From Bacteroides sp. CAG:1076 (GTDB taxonomy: Bacteria > Bacteroidota > Bacteroidia > Bacteroidales > Bacteroidaceae), in contig HF993224.1 of NCBI GenBank assembly GCA_000436795.1, positions 1-14,051 of the forward strand: a stretch of DNA of 14,051 nt, read 5' to 3'. The translations under genes and the position numbers were made by a program. Below the pieces are notes generated by a model, which searched no databases, had not been told where the DNA came from, and saw only the letters and a list, made by a program, of their open reading frames with translations. This document shows positions 7,236 to 12,917 of the stretch, in pieces. How positions within the stretch are numbered: the stretch's first letter is position 1; the number at the start of each line of letters is the position of its first letter.

Positions 7236-7275
7236 AAAAAAACAGAGATTCTACCCCGGAGAGGCAGAATCTCTG
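7236..7275 (-). terminator. Intrinsic terminator of the S9 peptidase-HAD operon
   Basis: Perfect 10-bp stem, CAGAGATTCT (7243-7252) with AGAATCTCTG (7266-7275), and a 13-base loop. On the minus strand it is followed directly by seven T (7236-7242). It lies 17 bases after the HAD stop codon. Confidence 0.9.
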
Positions 7276-7292
7276 CTTTTCTGTAATATGTA

Positions 7293-7940
7293 TTATTTCA
7301 ATTCAGCAAGTAACTGGTTTAACTCATCCCGCCAGTCGCTCCCGTTTTGAGGCTGAAAGGTATGCATGCCTAAGTCGCGTCCGGCTGCAACGTTCGACGC
7401 TCCGTCGTCGACAAACAGGGTTTCCTGCGGCTGTATTTTACTATCGGTTAGCATGAATTCAAATATATGTCGGTCGGGCTTCGTACAGCCTATCTGATAG
7501 GAAAGATATAACTTTTCGAAATACGCTGTCAGCGGCTTTTTTTCTGATGAAAAACGTTCGCTGCATGCCCATCCCATGACGTACGGATTCGTATTGCTGA
7601 GTACATATAGTTTGTAGCCTTTCTGTCTTAATTCTTCCAGACAGTGCAGTTTCCGTATATCTACACCGGTAAAGAACCCTAACCATGCCTGCTGTACTTC
7701 CTCCCACGTTAACGTCCGTCCGCACAATTTGCCCAGCTCATTGCGGTAGGCTTCTTCAGAAAGTGTACCTTCTTCCAGTTCCTGAAAAATACCGGTCTGG
7801 TGATATTTATCGAGGATACGGTCGGCGTCTGTCACTCCCAGACGGATAAAAGCCTTTACGGCCTGCTCGCGGTCGATATCGGCAATTACCCCTCCGAAGT
7901 CGAATACAATATTCTTAATCATTTCGGTTTGTTTTACCAT
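7293..7940 (-). CDS. HAD-superfamily phosphatase, YihX-like
   Basis: A 215-residue cytoplasmic HAD-IA hydrolase. Motif I is IVFDFGGVIADID with nucleophile Asp14; the usual +2 Asp is replaced by Gly, as in the YihX (glucose-1-phosphate phosphatase) branch, where it reads FDLGNV. Motif II is YVLSNTN (Ser115), motif III CTKPDRHIF (Lys154) and motif IV FVDDGASN (Asp178, Asp179). The four-helix cap is between about 25 and 90. YihX-like activity on sugar phosphates is the best guess; other small phosphoesters are possible. The ATG at 7940 lies 3 bases after the S9 peptidase stop, so translation is probably coupled. A second in-frame ATG at 7922 (MIKNIVFDFGG) is equally close to the fold and could be the true start. 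An intrinsic terminator follows. Confidence 0.88.
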   Translation of the reverse strand: MVKQTEMIKNIVFDFGGVIADIDREQAVKAFIRLGVTDADRILDKYHQTGIFQELEEGTLSEEAYRNELGKLCGRTLTWEEVQQAWLGFFTGVDIRKLHCLEELRQKGYKLYVLSNTNPYVMGWACSERFSSEKKPLTAYFEKLYLSYQIGCTKPDRHIFEFMLTDSKIQPQETLFVDDGASNVAAGRDLGMHTFQPQNGSDWRDELNQLLAELK

Positions 7941-7943
7941 AAA

Positions 7944-10070
7944 TTACTTGTTTGCCGGTTTCAGCCATTTATCCAGCCATGCAAAGAAAGTACGCTGCCA
8001 CAAAATACCGTTCTGCGGTTTCAGTACCCAGTGATTCTCGTCGGGGAAGATAAGTAACTGTGCCGGAACTCCTCTCAGTTTGGCGGCGTTGAAGGCAGCC
8101 ATTCCCTGTGAAGCTAAGATGCGGTAATCTTTTTCTCCGTGAATGCAGAGGATTGGAGTATCCCATTTGTCAACGAACAGGTGAGGAGAGTTGGCATAGC
8201 TGCGTTGTACCGCCGGGTTGTTTTTCTCCCAGTATGCGCCTCCCAGGTCCCAGTTCGTGAACCAAAGTTCTTCTGTTTCCAGATATTGTTGTTCCATGTT
8301 GAAGAAACCATCGTGAGCGATAAAGGCTTTGAAGCGTTTGTTGTGATGACCTGCCAACCAGTATACCGAATAACCTCCAAAGCTGGCTCCCACACATCCC
8401 AGATGATCCTTGTCGACATACGGTTCTTTGGCGATGTCATCGATGGCACTCAGGTAGTCGTCCATGCAGTGACCTCCGTAGTTGGTACTGATTTCTTCCA
8501 GCCATTCCATGCCGAATCCCGGCAGACCGCGGCGGTTAGGAGCAATGACAATGTAATCGTTGGCTGCCATGATTTGCAGGTTCCAGCGGTAGCTCCAGAA
8601 CTGGCTTACCGGACTTTGAGGACCGCCCTCGCAGAACAGCAGGGTAGGATATTTCTTGTTCGGGTCGAAGTTGGCAGGATAAACTACCCACGAAAGCATG
8701 TCTTTTCCGTCGACGGTCTTGGTCCAGCGTGCTTCCACCTTACCCATCTTCAACTGGCTGAAGATATGATCGTTTTCCTTCGTGATGCGGGTTACGGTGT
8801 TTTTCTTTTTCAGATCGACTGCAAACAGCTCGTCTGCTTCGCTGATGGAGTGACGTTTGGTAAGCAACTGCTTGTTGTTCAGCATGGCAACCGAGGTATA
8901 ATCGTACATGCCGTCGGTGAGTTGCTTAACCTCTCCCTTCAGGTTGGTACTGTGAATCATGCTGGTAGCATGCCATACACCCACGAAATACAATGTCTTT
9001 CCGTCGGGAGCCCAGCAATAGTCGTCTACACCCGACTGGAAGGCTTCGGTTACGTATGTCTTTTCTCCGCTTTTCAGGTTCATCACACACAGACGGTTGC
9101 GGTCGCTTTCATAGCCGTCGCGCTCCATGCTCTGCCAGGCAATGCTCTTTCCGTCGGGAGAGAATTTCGGATTGGTATCGTAACCCAGGTTCTTGTCAGT
9201 AGCATCTTCCTTGCACAGGTTACGGGTTTCACCGTTTTCTGTATTATAAAGGTAGATATCCGAGTCTGTCGATACGGAATATTCCAGACCGGTTTTCTTA
9301 CGGCAGGTATAAGCAATCTGCTTGGAATCGTTGCTCCACGCCAGTTGTTCGATGCCGCCGAACGGTTTCATCGGCGATTCATAAGGTTCATTTTTCAGGA
9401 TATCTGTGGCAGTTCCTACCTGATTGCCGTCGAATGCAGCCACAAAAGGATGCGGAATGCTTTCCACCCATTCGTCCCAATGCTTGTACATCAGGTCGTT
9501 GATAACCTTTCCGCTTGCCTTGTCCAGGTCGGGATACAGGTCGGATGTACGTTCGCCGTATTTCACTTGCGCGATAAACAGCACCTTGCTTTCGTCGGGT
9601 GAGAACTTGAAGCCATCGATACCTCCTTCGTAAGATGAAAGTTGCTTGCGTTCACTGCCGTCGGGGTTCATTTCCCACAACTGCATGCTTCCGCTGGCAG
9701 CACTCAGAAAGGCAATCTTGCTGCCGCCCTTGATCCATGCCGGTTCCACCTCACTGTCGGCAGTAGTAGTCAGCAGCAGGTTATTCGTGCCGTCGGCATT
9801 CATTACGTAGATAACGGTGTGACTTTTATTTTCCTTTACACTATAGTAAGAAACGGTATATGCAATCTGCTTTCCGTCGGGCGATACGCTTGAACTTCCG
9901 ATACGTCCCATAGCCCATAGTGCCTCGGGAGTCAGTTTCTTGTCCTTGATTCTGATTTCTTGTTTGCCGATGACAGGCTTGTCGGCATCAGCCGGAGTGG
10001 CGGCATTGACATAGCCCGATGCTGCAAACATCATGGCTGCCGTCATTGTCATAAGGTCTGTTTTCTTCAT
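7944..10070 (-). CDS. Secreted S9-family serine peptidase (dipeptidyl peptidase-like)
   Basis: A prolyl-oligopeptidase-family enzyme that cleaves short peptides, most likely in the periplasm. It has 708 residues from the ATG at 10070. The N-terminus MKKTDLMTMTAAMMFAASGY, followed by VNA, is a clear Sec signal peptide with probable cleavage after VNA. Residues of about 40-430 form a beta-propeller with repeated blades (SPDGKQIAY, SPDESKVLFIAQ, SPDGKSIAW, APDGKTLYFVG). The C-terminal alpha/beta hydrolase has GASFGG with Ser563, Asp648 in HGEKDYR, and His680 in DENHW, a complete triad. Size and propeller layout resemble S9C/DPP5-type peptidases. The open frame continues upstream to 10139, but only through TTG, and it crosses the probable promoter. 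The HAD gene follows after 3 bases. Exact specificity (DPP5-like or acylaminoacyl-type) is inferred. Confidence 0.93.
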   Translation of the reverse strand: MKKTDLMTMTAAMMFAASGYVNAATPADADKPVIGKQEIRIKDKKLTPEALWAMGRIGSSSVSPDGKQIAYTVSYYSVKENKSHTVIYVMNADGTNNLLLTTTADSEVEPAWIKGGSKIAFLSAASGSMQLWEMNPDGSERKQLSSYEGGIDGFKFSPDESKVLFIAQVKYGERTSDLYPDLDKASGKVINDLMYKHWDEWVESIPHPFVAAFDGNQVGTATDILKNEPYESPMKPFGGIEQLAWSNDSKQIAYTCRKKTGLEYSVSTDSDIYLYNTENGETRNLCKEDATDKNLGYDTNPKFSPDGKSIAWQSMERDGYESDRNRLCVMNLKSGEKTYVTEAFQSGVDDYCWAPDGKTLYFVGVWHATSMIHSTNLKGEVKQLTDGMYDYTSVAMLNNKQLLTKRHSISEADELFAVDLKKKNTVTRITKENDHIFSQLKMGKVEARWTKTVDGKDMLSWVVYPANFDPNKKYPTLLFCEGGPQSPVSQFWSYRWNLQIMAANDYIVIAPNRRGLPGFGMEWLEEISTNYGGHCMDDYLSAIDDIAKEPYVDKDHLGCVGASFGGYSVYWLAGHHNKRFKAFIAHDGFFNMEQQYLETEELWFTNWDLGGAYWEKNNPAVQRSYANSPHLFVDKWDTPILCIHGEKDYRILASQGMAAFNAAKLRGVPAQLLIFPDENHWVLKPQNGILWQRTFFAWLDKWLKPANK

Positions 10071-10099
10071 GATTATTGAATTTAATTTTTTTCGGGAAA

Positions 10100-10107
10100 C
10101 AAAGATA
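10100..10107 (-). promoter_or_regulatory. Probable -7 box of the S9 peptidase gene
   Basis: The minus strand reads TATCTTTG, a full match to TAnnTTTG, about 30 bases before the ATG. No TTTG is seen 19-21 bases further upstream (around 10127-10133). Either the -33 element is degenerate or the promoter needs an activator. It also argues against the longer frame starting at 10139. Confidence 0.5.
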
Positions 10108-10243
10108 CTCATTTTCTCTGCTACATACGGCAGACGCAATAGATAAAGTTCGGAGTGAAAGAAATTCTTCTTTGTTGAATATCCTCAGAGATGTAAAGAC
10201 GCCTCAGCACATTTTCTGAAAGACCTGCCGGACATACTGATTG

Positions 10244-10300
10244 TTTTTGTACAAAAAATAAAAAGTTCTGTACAAAAACACAATATGATTTGTACAAAAA
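10244..10300. repeat. Three TGTACAAAA direct repeats at about 21-22 bp spacing
   Basis: GTAC cores lie at 10249, 10270 and 10292, each followed by an A-run (TGTACAAAAA in all three). The first copy is part of the perfect 14-bp palindrome TTTTTGTACAAAAA (10244-10257). Steps of 21 and 22 bp equal two helical turns, so bound proteins would sit on one face of the DNA. The array is about 140-195 bp upstream of the S9 -7 box. It partly overlaps the T-rich tail after the lipoprotein hairpin, which is an alternative reason for its A/T runs. Confidence 0.55.
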
Positions 10301-10362
10301 ATAAAGGAACTCCCCGTTCCGTTTTCCAAACTTTCAGCAGTTTCAGTAAAACAGACGGGGAG
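10296..10362 (-). terminator. Likely terminator of the lipoprotein gene
   Basis: An 8-bp stem CTCCCCGT (10310-10317) / ACGGGGAG (10355-10362) continues, after a small bulge, into GTTTT (10321-10325) / AAAAC (10348-10352). The loop can form AAACT/AGTTT. On the minus strand a T-rich tract (TTCCTTTATTTTTT) follows. It starts about 30 bases after the stop codon. Confidence 0.6.
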
Positions 10363-10391
10363 AATTAGAGAGAGAGAAACATAAGTAGTTT

Positions 10392-10823
10392 TTATTTCCC
10401 GATGAAATAGGCCGGGTAGTTATCCAGCAGGCAGTTCAGTTGATTGCCTCCCATCTGGATATTGTCCATGTATGAATATCGGTTGCCATAGTTGAGGCGG
10501 ATGCTTGTATAACTGCTGTTCCACCAGTCCCATGCGAAGTTCAGCGTAGATTCCTGACGGTTTCCGTAGCGGTCTTGCGAGTACAGATAATCTATTCCTG
10601 TATTATCCGGATAGAAACGAAGTTCCTGATAGTAATAGACGTCGTATTCGTCGGTCCACTCGTCCGTCCAGATACGGCTGCATAAATAGTCGGTAGTTTC
10701 GCGATAATCATTTGTCCCATTTCCGAATTCAATGCCTAATCCTACATAGTCGCACGAGTTTAATGTAAATATTAAAGACAGCATTGCTGCTATATAGTAA
10801 AGTTTACGTTTTATTGTTTTCAT
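10392..10823 (-). CDS. Small lipoprotein with lipocalin-like C-terminus, unknown function
   Basis: A 143-residue protein from the ATG at 10823. The N-terminus MKTIKRKLYYIAAMLSLIFT leads to a lipobox LNSC with the lipidated Cys24 (signal peptidase II). The next residues, DYVGLG, show no acidic surface-export signal of the Bacteroides type, so a periplasm-facing location is more likely. The mature part is very rich in Tyr, Trp, Asp and Asn (DEYDVYYYQELRFYPDNTG, FAWDWWNSSYTSIRLNYGN, GGNQLNC), a pattern I associate with small lipocalin-like beta proteins of Bacteroides. No enzyme motif is visible. It has its own promoter and an unusually clear Shine-Dalgarno, and it is separated from the MATE gene by 111 bases, so it is probably a single-gene unit. 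The frame upstream to 10922 crosses the promoter and is rejected. Confidence 0.82.
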   Translation of the reverse strand: MKTIKRKLYYIAAMLSLIFTLNSCDYVGLGIEFGNGTNDYRETTDYLCSRIWTDEWTDEYDVYYYQELRFYPDNTGIDYLYSQDRYGNRQESTLNFAWDWWNSSYTSIRLNYGNRYSYMDNIQMGGNQLNCLLDNYPAYFIGK

Positions 10824-10828
10824 AACTT

Positions 10829-10834
10829 CCTCCT
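10829..10834 (-). promoter_or_regulatory. Strong Shine-Dalgarno of the lipoprotein gene
   Basis: The minus strand reads AGGAGG, 5 bases and ATG. This decides the start at 10823. Such a strong site is unusual in this window, where the other genes have A/T-rich leaders without Shine-Dalgarno. Confidence 0.8.
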
Positions 10835-10849
10835 TTTGTTTTGATATGA

Positions 10850-10881
10850 CAAAGATAATCCGGGAATGTGATATGTACAAT
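10850..10881 (-). promoter_or_regulatory. Promoter of the lipoprotein gene
   Basis: On the minus strand, ATTG (10878-10881, 3 of 4 to TTTG), 20 bases, then TATCTTTG (10850-10857, full match). The start point would be near 10844, leaving a leader of about 20 bases. The -33 box overlaps a TGTACAATTG sequence (plus strand 10874-10883) that resembles the repeats at 10244-10300. Confidence 0.6.
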
Positions 10882-10903
10882 TGTTTTTTCCTAATCGTAA
10901 AGA

Positions 10904-10934
10904 GGAATATTCCTATTTGCAATAGGGGAATTCC
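10904..10934 (-). terminator. Hairpin directly after the MATE stop codon
   Basis: GGAATATTCCTATT (10904-10917) pairs with AATAGGGGAATTCC (10921-10934) across a 3-base loop, with one mismatch and two G-T pairs. It abuts the MATE stop (10935-10937). The following minus-strand tract (CTCTTTACG) is only weakly T-rich, so this may be a weak terminator, an mRNA 3'-end stabiliser, or an operator just upstream of the lipoprotein promoter. Confidence 0.45.
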
Positions 10935-12272
10935 TTAGATACGTTTATGCTGCCAGTTGAACTTTTTGATATACAGATAACTGGCTACTCCTATGCACAC
11001 GGCATACAGATGCTCGGCAGTCCAGCATACGGCTACATCGGCTTTCATGCCCATGATGACGATCAGAATGTAGATGATGTACAGGGCAAGTGCTATCATT
11101 TCGAGGATGAAGGCTGCACGGGTATTGCCTGTTCCGGATACCGACTGGAAATAAATGAAGCCGGGGATGCTGACCAGATAAGTGGAACACAGTACCCACA
11201 GGGTGGGAATGCTGGCATTTATCAGGTCGGGGATATCGGTATAAATGCGCAGTACCGGTGAAGGGAACAGGGAGATAAGCCCGACCATCGGAATCACGAT
11301 GCAGGCACACAGCCGGATGTGCTGACTGATCAGGGCGGGAACCTGACGGCTGTGTCCGGCTCCTATCTGGTTGCTGACCAGGGAACTGCAAGTCGAGGCG
11401 AAGGCGGTGACCGTCATAAACGGAACACTCGATACGCTGCGTATGATATTGGATATGGCAAGCGGACGTTCTCCAAGGTGTTCGATAAAGATAAAGAACA
11501 GGAACCAGGTGGAAAGTGAAATAAAGTTCTGTACCATGGTCCATAGTGAAATGTGCATGATTTGCGACAGTTCACGGGTGCGAAAACCCGGAATATGGTT
11601 CAGCCCGTACTTGCGGAAGTCGATCTTTTTGTATGTATATCCGATGAAGAACAGCACCGATACCAGTTCGGCAAGTGATGAACCGATAGCAGCTCCGGCA
11701 ATTCCCATGGCAGGAAAGCCAAACTTGCCGAATATCAACGTGTAGTTGAATACTATGTTTGCCAGTACCATGACAACAGAGTTCAGCGTGAGTGTGCGGG
11801 TTTGTGTGGTTCCGACAAAGAAAGCTCTGAACATGGCACCTATAAAGGAAAAGAAAAATCCGTATACTCGCCAGCGGATATAGTCGGTGGCTGCTCCGAC
11901 AATGTGGTCGGAAGCGACCAGCACACCCAGTATTTGCTCTGAAAAGAGTTGGGAGAGTGTAAATATCACCAGACTCATCAGCATGAGGAAGTAAATGCCC
12001 TGATAGAAAATGTTTCCGATGGCACGGTAGTTGCCTTCTCCGTTGCGGCGGGCTATCAGTATCTGAGAACCGATGGTAAATCCGAATCCGATCATAAAAA
12101 TAGCCAGATAGTATACGCCTGCTATGGCAGAAGCTCCCAGCTCGATTTCGCCTACGCGTCCGAGAAAGGCTGTATCGGTGATGCCGATCATTTGTTCCAT
12201 GAGCAGGCTGATCAGAATGGGATAGGCTATCAGCCATATTTCTTTATAGGTATAGCTTGTTGTTGACTTCAT
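10935..12272 (-). CDS. MATE-family multidrug efflux transporter
   Basis: Inner-membrane cation-coupled exporter of the NorM/DinF superfamily. The 445 residues and about 12 hydrophobic segments are the family norm. Conserved features include the start of helix 1 with Pro and the motif GITDTAFLGRVG (Asp33), the repeat-end motif GFPAMGIAGAAIGSSLAE in helices 5-6, and polar loops GARRNGEGN-like between helices 2 and 3 (seen as ILIARRNGEGN). The start is the ATG at 12272 (MKSTTSYTYKEIWLIAYPIL), 16 bases after the upstream Nim-like gene. The frame that continues to 12371 is overlap with that gene. Its pairing with a nitro-reductase-like flavoprotein suggests a detoxify-and-export operon, but the substrates are not known from sequence. 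Confidence 0.93.
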   Translation of the reverse strand: MKSTTSYTYKEIWLIAYPILISLLMEQMIGITDTAFLGRVGEIELGASAIAGVYYLAIFMIGFGFTIGSQILIARRNGEGNYRAIGNIFYQGIYFLMLMSLVIFTLSQLFSEQILGVLVASDHIVGAATDYIRWRVYGFFFSFIGAMFRAFFVGTTQTRTLTLNSVVMVLANIVFNYTLIFGKFGFPAMGIAGAAIGSSLAELVSVLFFIGYTYKKIDFRKYGLNHIPGFRTRELSQIMHISLWTMVQNFISLSTWFLFFIFIEHLGERPLAISNIIRSVSSVPFMTVTAFASTCSSLVSNQIGAGHSRQVPALISQHIRLCACIVIPMVGLISLFPSPVLRIYTDIPDLINASIPTLWVLCSTYLVSIPGFIYFQSVSGTGNTRAAFILEMIALALYIIYILIVIMGMKADVAVCWTAEHLYAVCIGVASYLYIKKFNWQHKRI

Positions 12273-12288
12273 GCTTGGCTTGGTGGTG

Positions 12289-12777
12289 TTAGAAACGGTT
12301 CTTGCTTTTGCCACTGATTTCTTCAATGTCGAGGCGGATAATCTCTGTACGGTGGAATGATTTCTCGGCATATTTCATTCCTTTTATCTTGTCATCGGGG
12401 CAGTATTTGCTCAGAAACAGGGAAAGAGCCGACATGCGTTCGGCTTCGTGAAGGCCGTGGTGTGCCGTACAGCGGAGTACGATACTTTCGTAGGCTGTCG
12501 TAAATTCTCCGGGGATGACTTTGGTACGTCCTATCACGCAGAACGATACGTTGGGACAGGCGTCAATGCAGGTCAGCTTTCTGCCTATCGGGGCACAGTG
12601 TATGTAGATGGAGTTTCCTCTGTCCCATACATAGCTGAGGGGGATTCCATAAGCGCCGTCGCCGTTTTCGGTGCGCATGGAAAGTATTCCGTATTCTCCT
12701 TCTTTCAGTATTTCGAATGAACGGGTTTCGTTCAGCAGTCTGTCCTGACGGCGGACTTGAGTGTTGTTGAATTCCAT
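12289..12777 (-). CDS. Nim-like / pyridoxamine 5'-phosphate oxidase-fold flavoprotein
   Basis: A 162-residue protein of the flavin-binding split-barrel superfamily, closest in pattern to NimA-type 5-nitroimidazole reductases. Visible marks are the N-terminal RRQDRLL, EGEYGILSM, YGIPLSYVWD and SIYIHCAPIGRKL (His60 and the GxKL turn, as in the Nim motif FHCAxxGxKLD), followed by NVSFCVIG and ESIVLRC. The C-terminal YAEKSFHRTEIIRLDIEEISGK is typical of the family. The protein is cytoplasmic. Nim proteins are proposed to reduce nitro-groups to amines, but most chromosomal homologues are of unproven substrate, and calling this a resistance gene would go beyond the sequence. It is followed after 16 bases by the MATE gene. 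The start is an ATG without a Shine-Dalgarno. Confidence 0.88.
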   Translation of the reverse strand: MEFNNTQVRRQDRLLNETRSFEILKEGEYGILSMRTENGDGAYGIPLSYVWDRGNSIYIHCAPIGRKLTCIDACPNVSFCVIGRTKVIPGEFTTAYESIVLRCTAHHGLHEAERMSALSLFLSKYCPDDKIKGMKYAEKSFHRTEIIRLDIEEISGKSKNRF

Positions 12778-12803
12778 AATGTAGATGTATTTACTGATAG
12801 GTA

Positions 12804-12833
12804 TAAATTTATTTATGTGAATGATGAAGCAAA
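12804..12833 (-). promoter_or_regulatory. Possible promoter of the nim-like/MATE operon
   Basis: On the minus strand, TTTG (12830-12833), 18 bases, then TAAATTTA (12804-12811, 7 of 8 fit to TAnnTTTG). The spacing is one base short of the usual 19-21. The -33 box is formed by the end of the T-run of the upstream ADH terminator, so the two signals overlap. Confidence 0.4.
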
Positions 12834-12884
12834 AAACAGGCGGATTAACACTGAACTTGTATTGAACAATGATTAATCCGTCTG
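12831..12884 (-). terminator. Intrinsic terminator of the alcohol dehydrogenase gene
   Basis: 12-bp stem, CAGGCGGATTAA (12837-12848) with TTAATCCGTCTG (12873-12884), one G-T pair, a 24-base loop and six T on the minus strand (12831-12836). It starts 33 bases after the ADH stop. Confidence 0.85.
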
Positions 12885-12917
12885 ATATATAGGATATAGA
12901 AAGCCTTTCGGAAGCGG

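Larger units (their letters stand above)
6937..7292. other. Intergenic stretch between tRNA-Pro and the HAD gene
   Basis: About 355 bases. From right to left it holds the HAD-gene terminator (7236-7275), a possible 48-residue minus-strand ORF (7070-7216), a small GGCT-TTTG-AGCC hairpin at 7028-7039, and the tRNA promoter (6964-6995). Plus-strand frames starting at 7041 and 7162 run into the terminator hairpin and look accidental. Confidence 0.6.
10108..10391. other. Intergenic stretch between S9 peptidase and lipoprotein genes
   Basis: About 280 bases without a credible gene on either strand. From right to left: a short GA-run (10367-10377), the lipoprotein hairpin (10310-10362), three TGTACAAAA repeats (10244-10300), and about 135 bases (10108-10243) in which I see nothing clear. 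Confidence 0.6.

Noticed and set aside
7041..7350. Plus-strand frames with a hydrophobic stretch (starts at 7041 and 7162)
   Set aside because: They run through the HAD terminator hairpin and into the HAD gene, and the starts have no promoter or ribosome site. The hydrophobicity follows from T-rich DNA.
8139..9602. 487-codon open frame on the plus strand, antisense to the S9 peptidase
   Set aside because: It lies wholly within a clear peptidase gene, has no recognisable domain or promoter, and its sequence is what the complementary frame of a biased coding region gives.
10071..10139. N-terminal extension of the S9 peptidase frame
   Set aside because: It begins with TTG, crosses a -7 promoter box, and would bury the signal peptide behind 23 residues.
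12273..12371. N-terminal extension of the MATE frame
   Set aside because: It overlaps the end of the Nim-like gene in another frame, and the family begins at the ATG at 12272.
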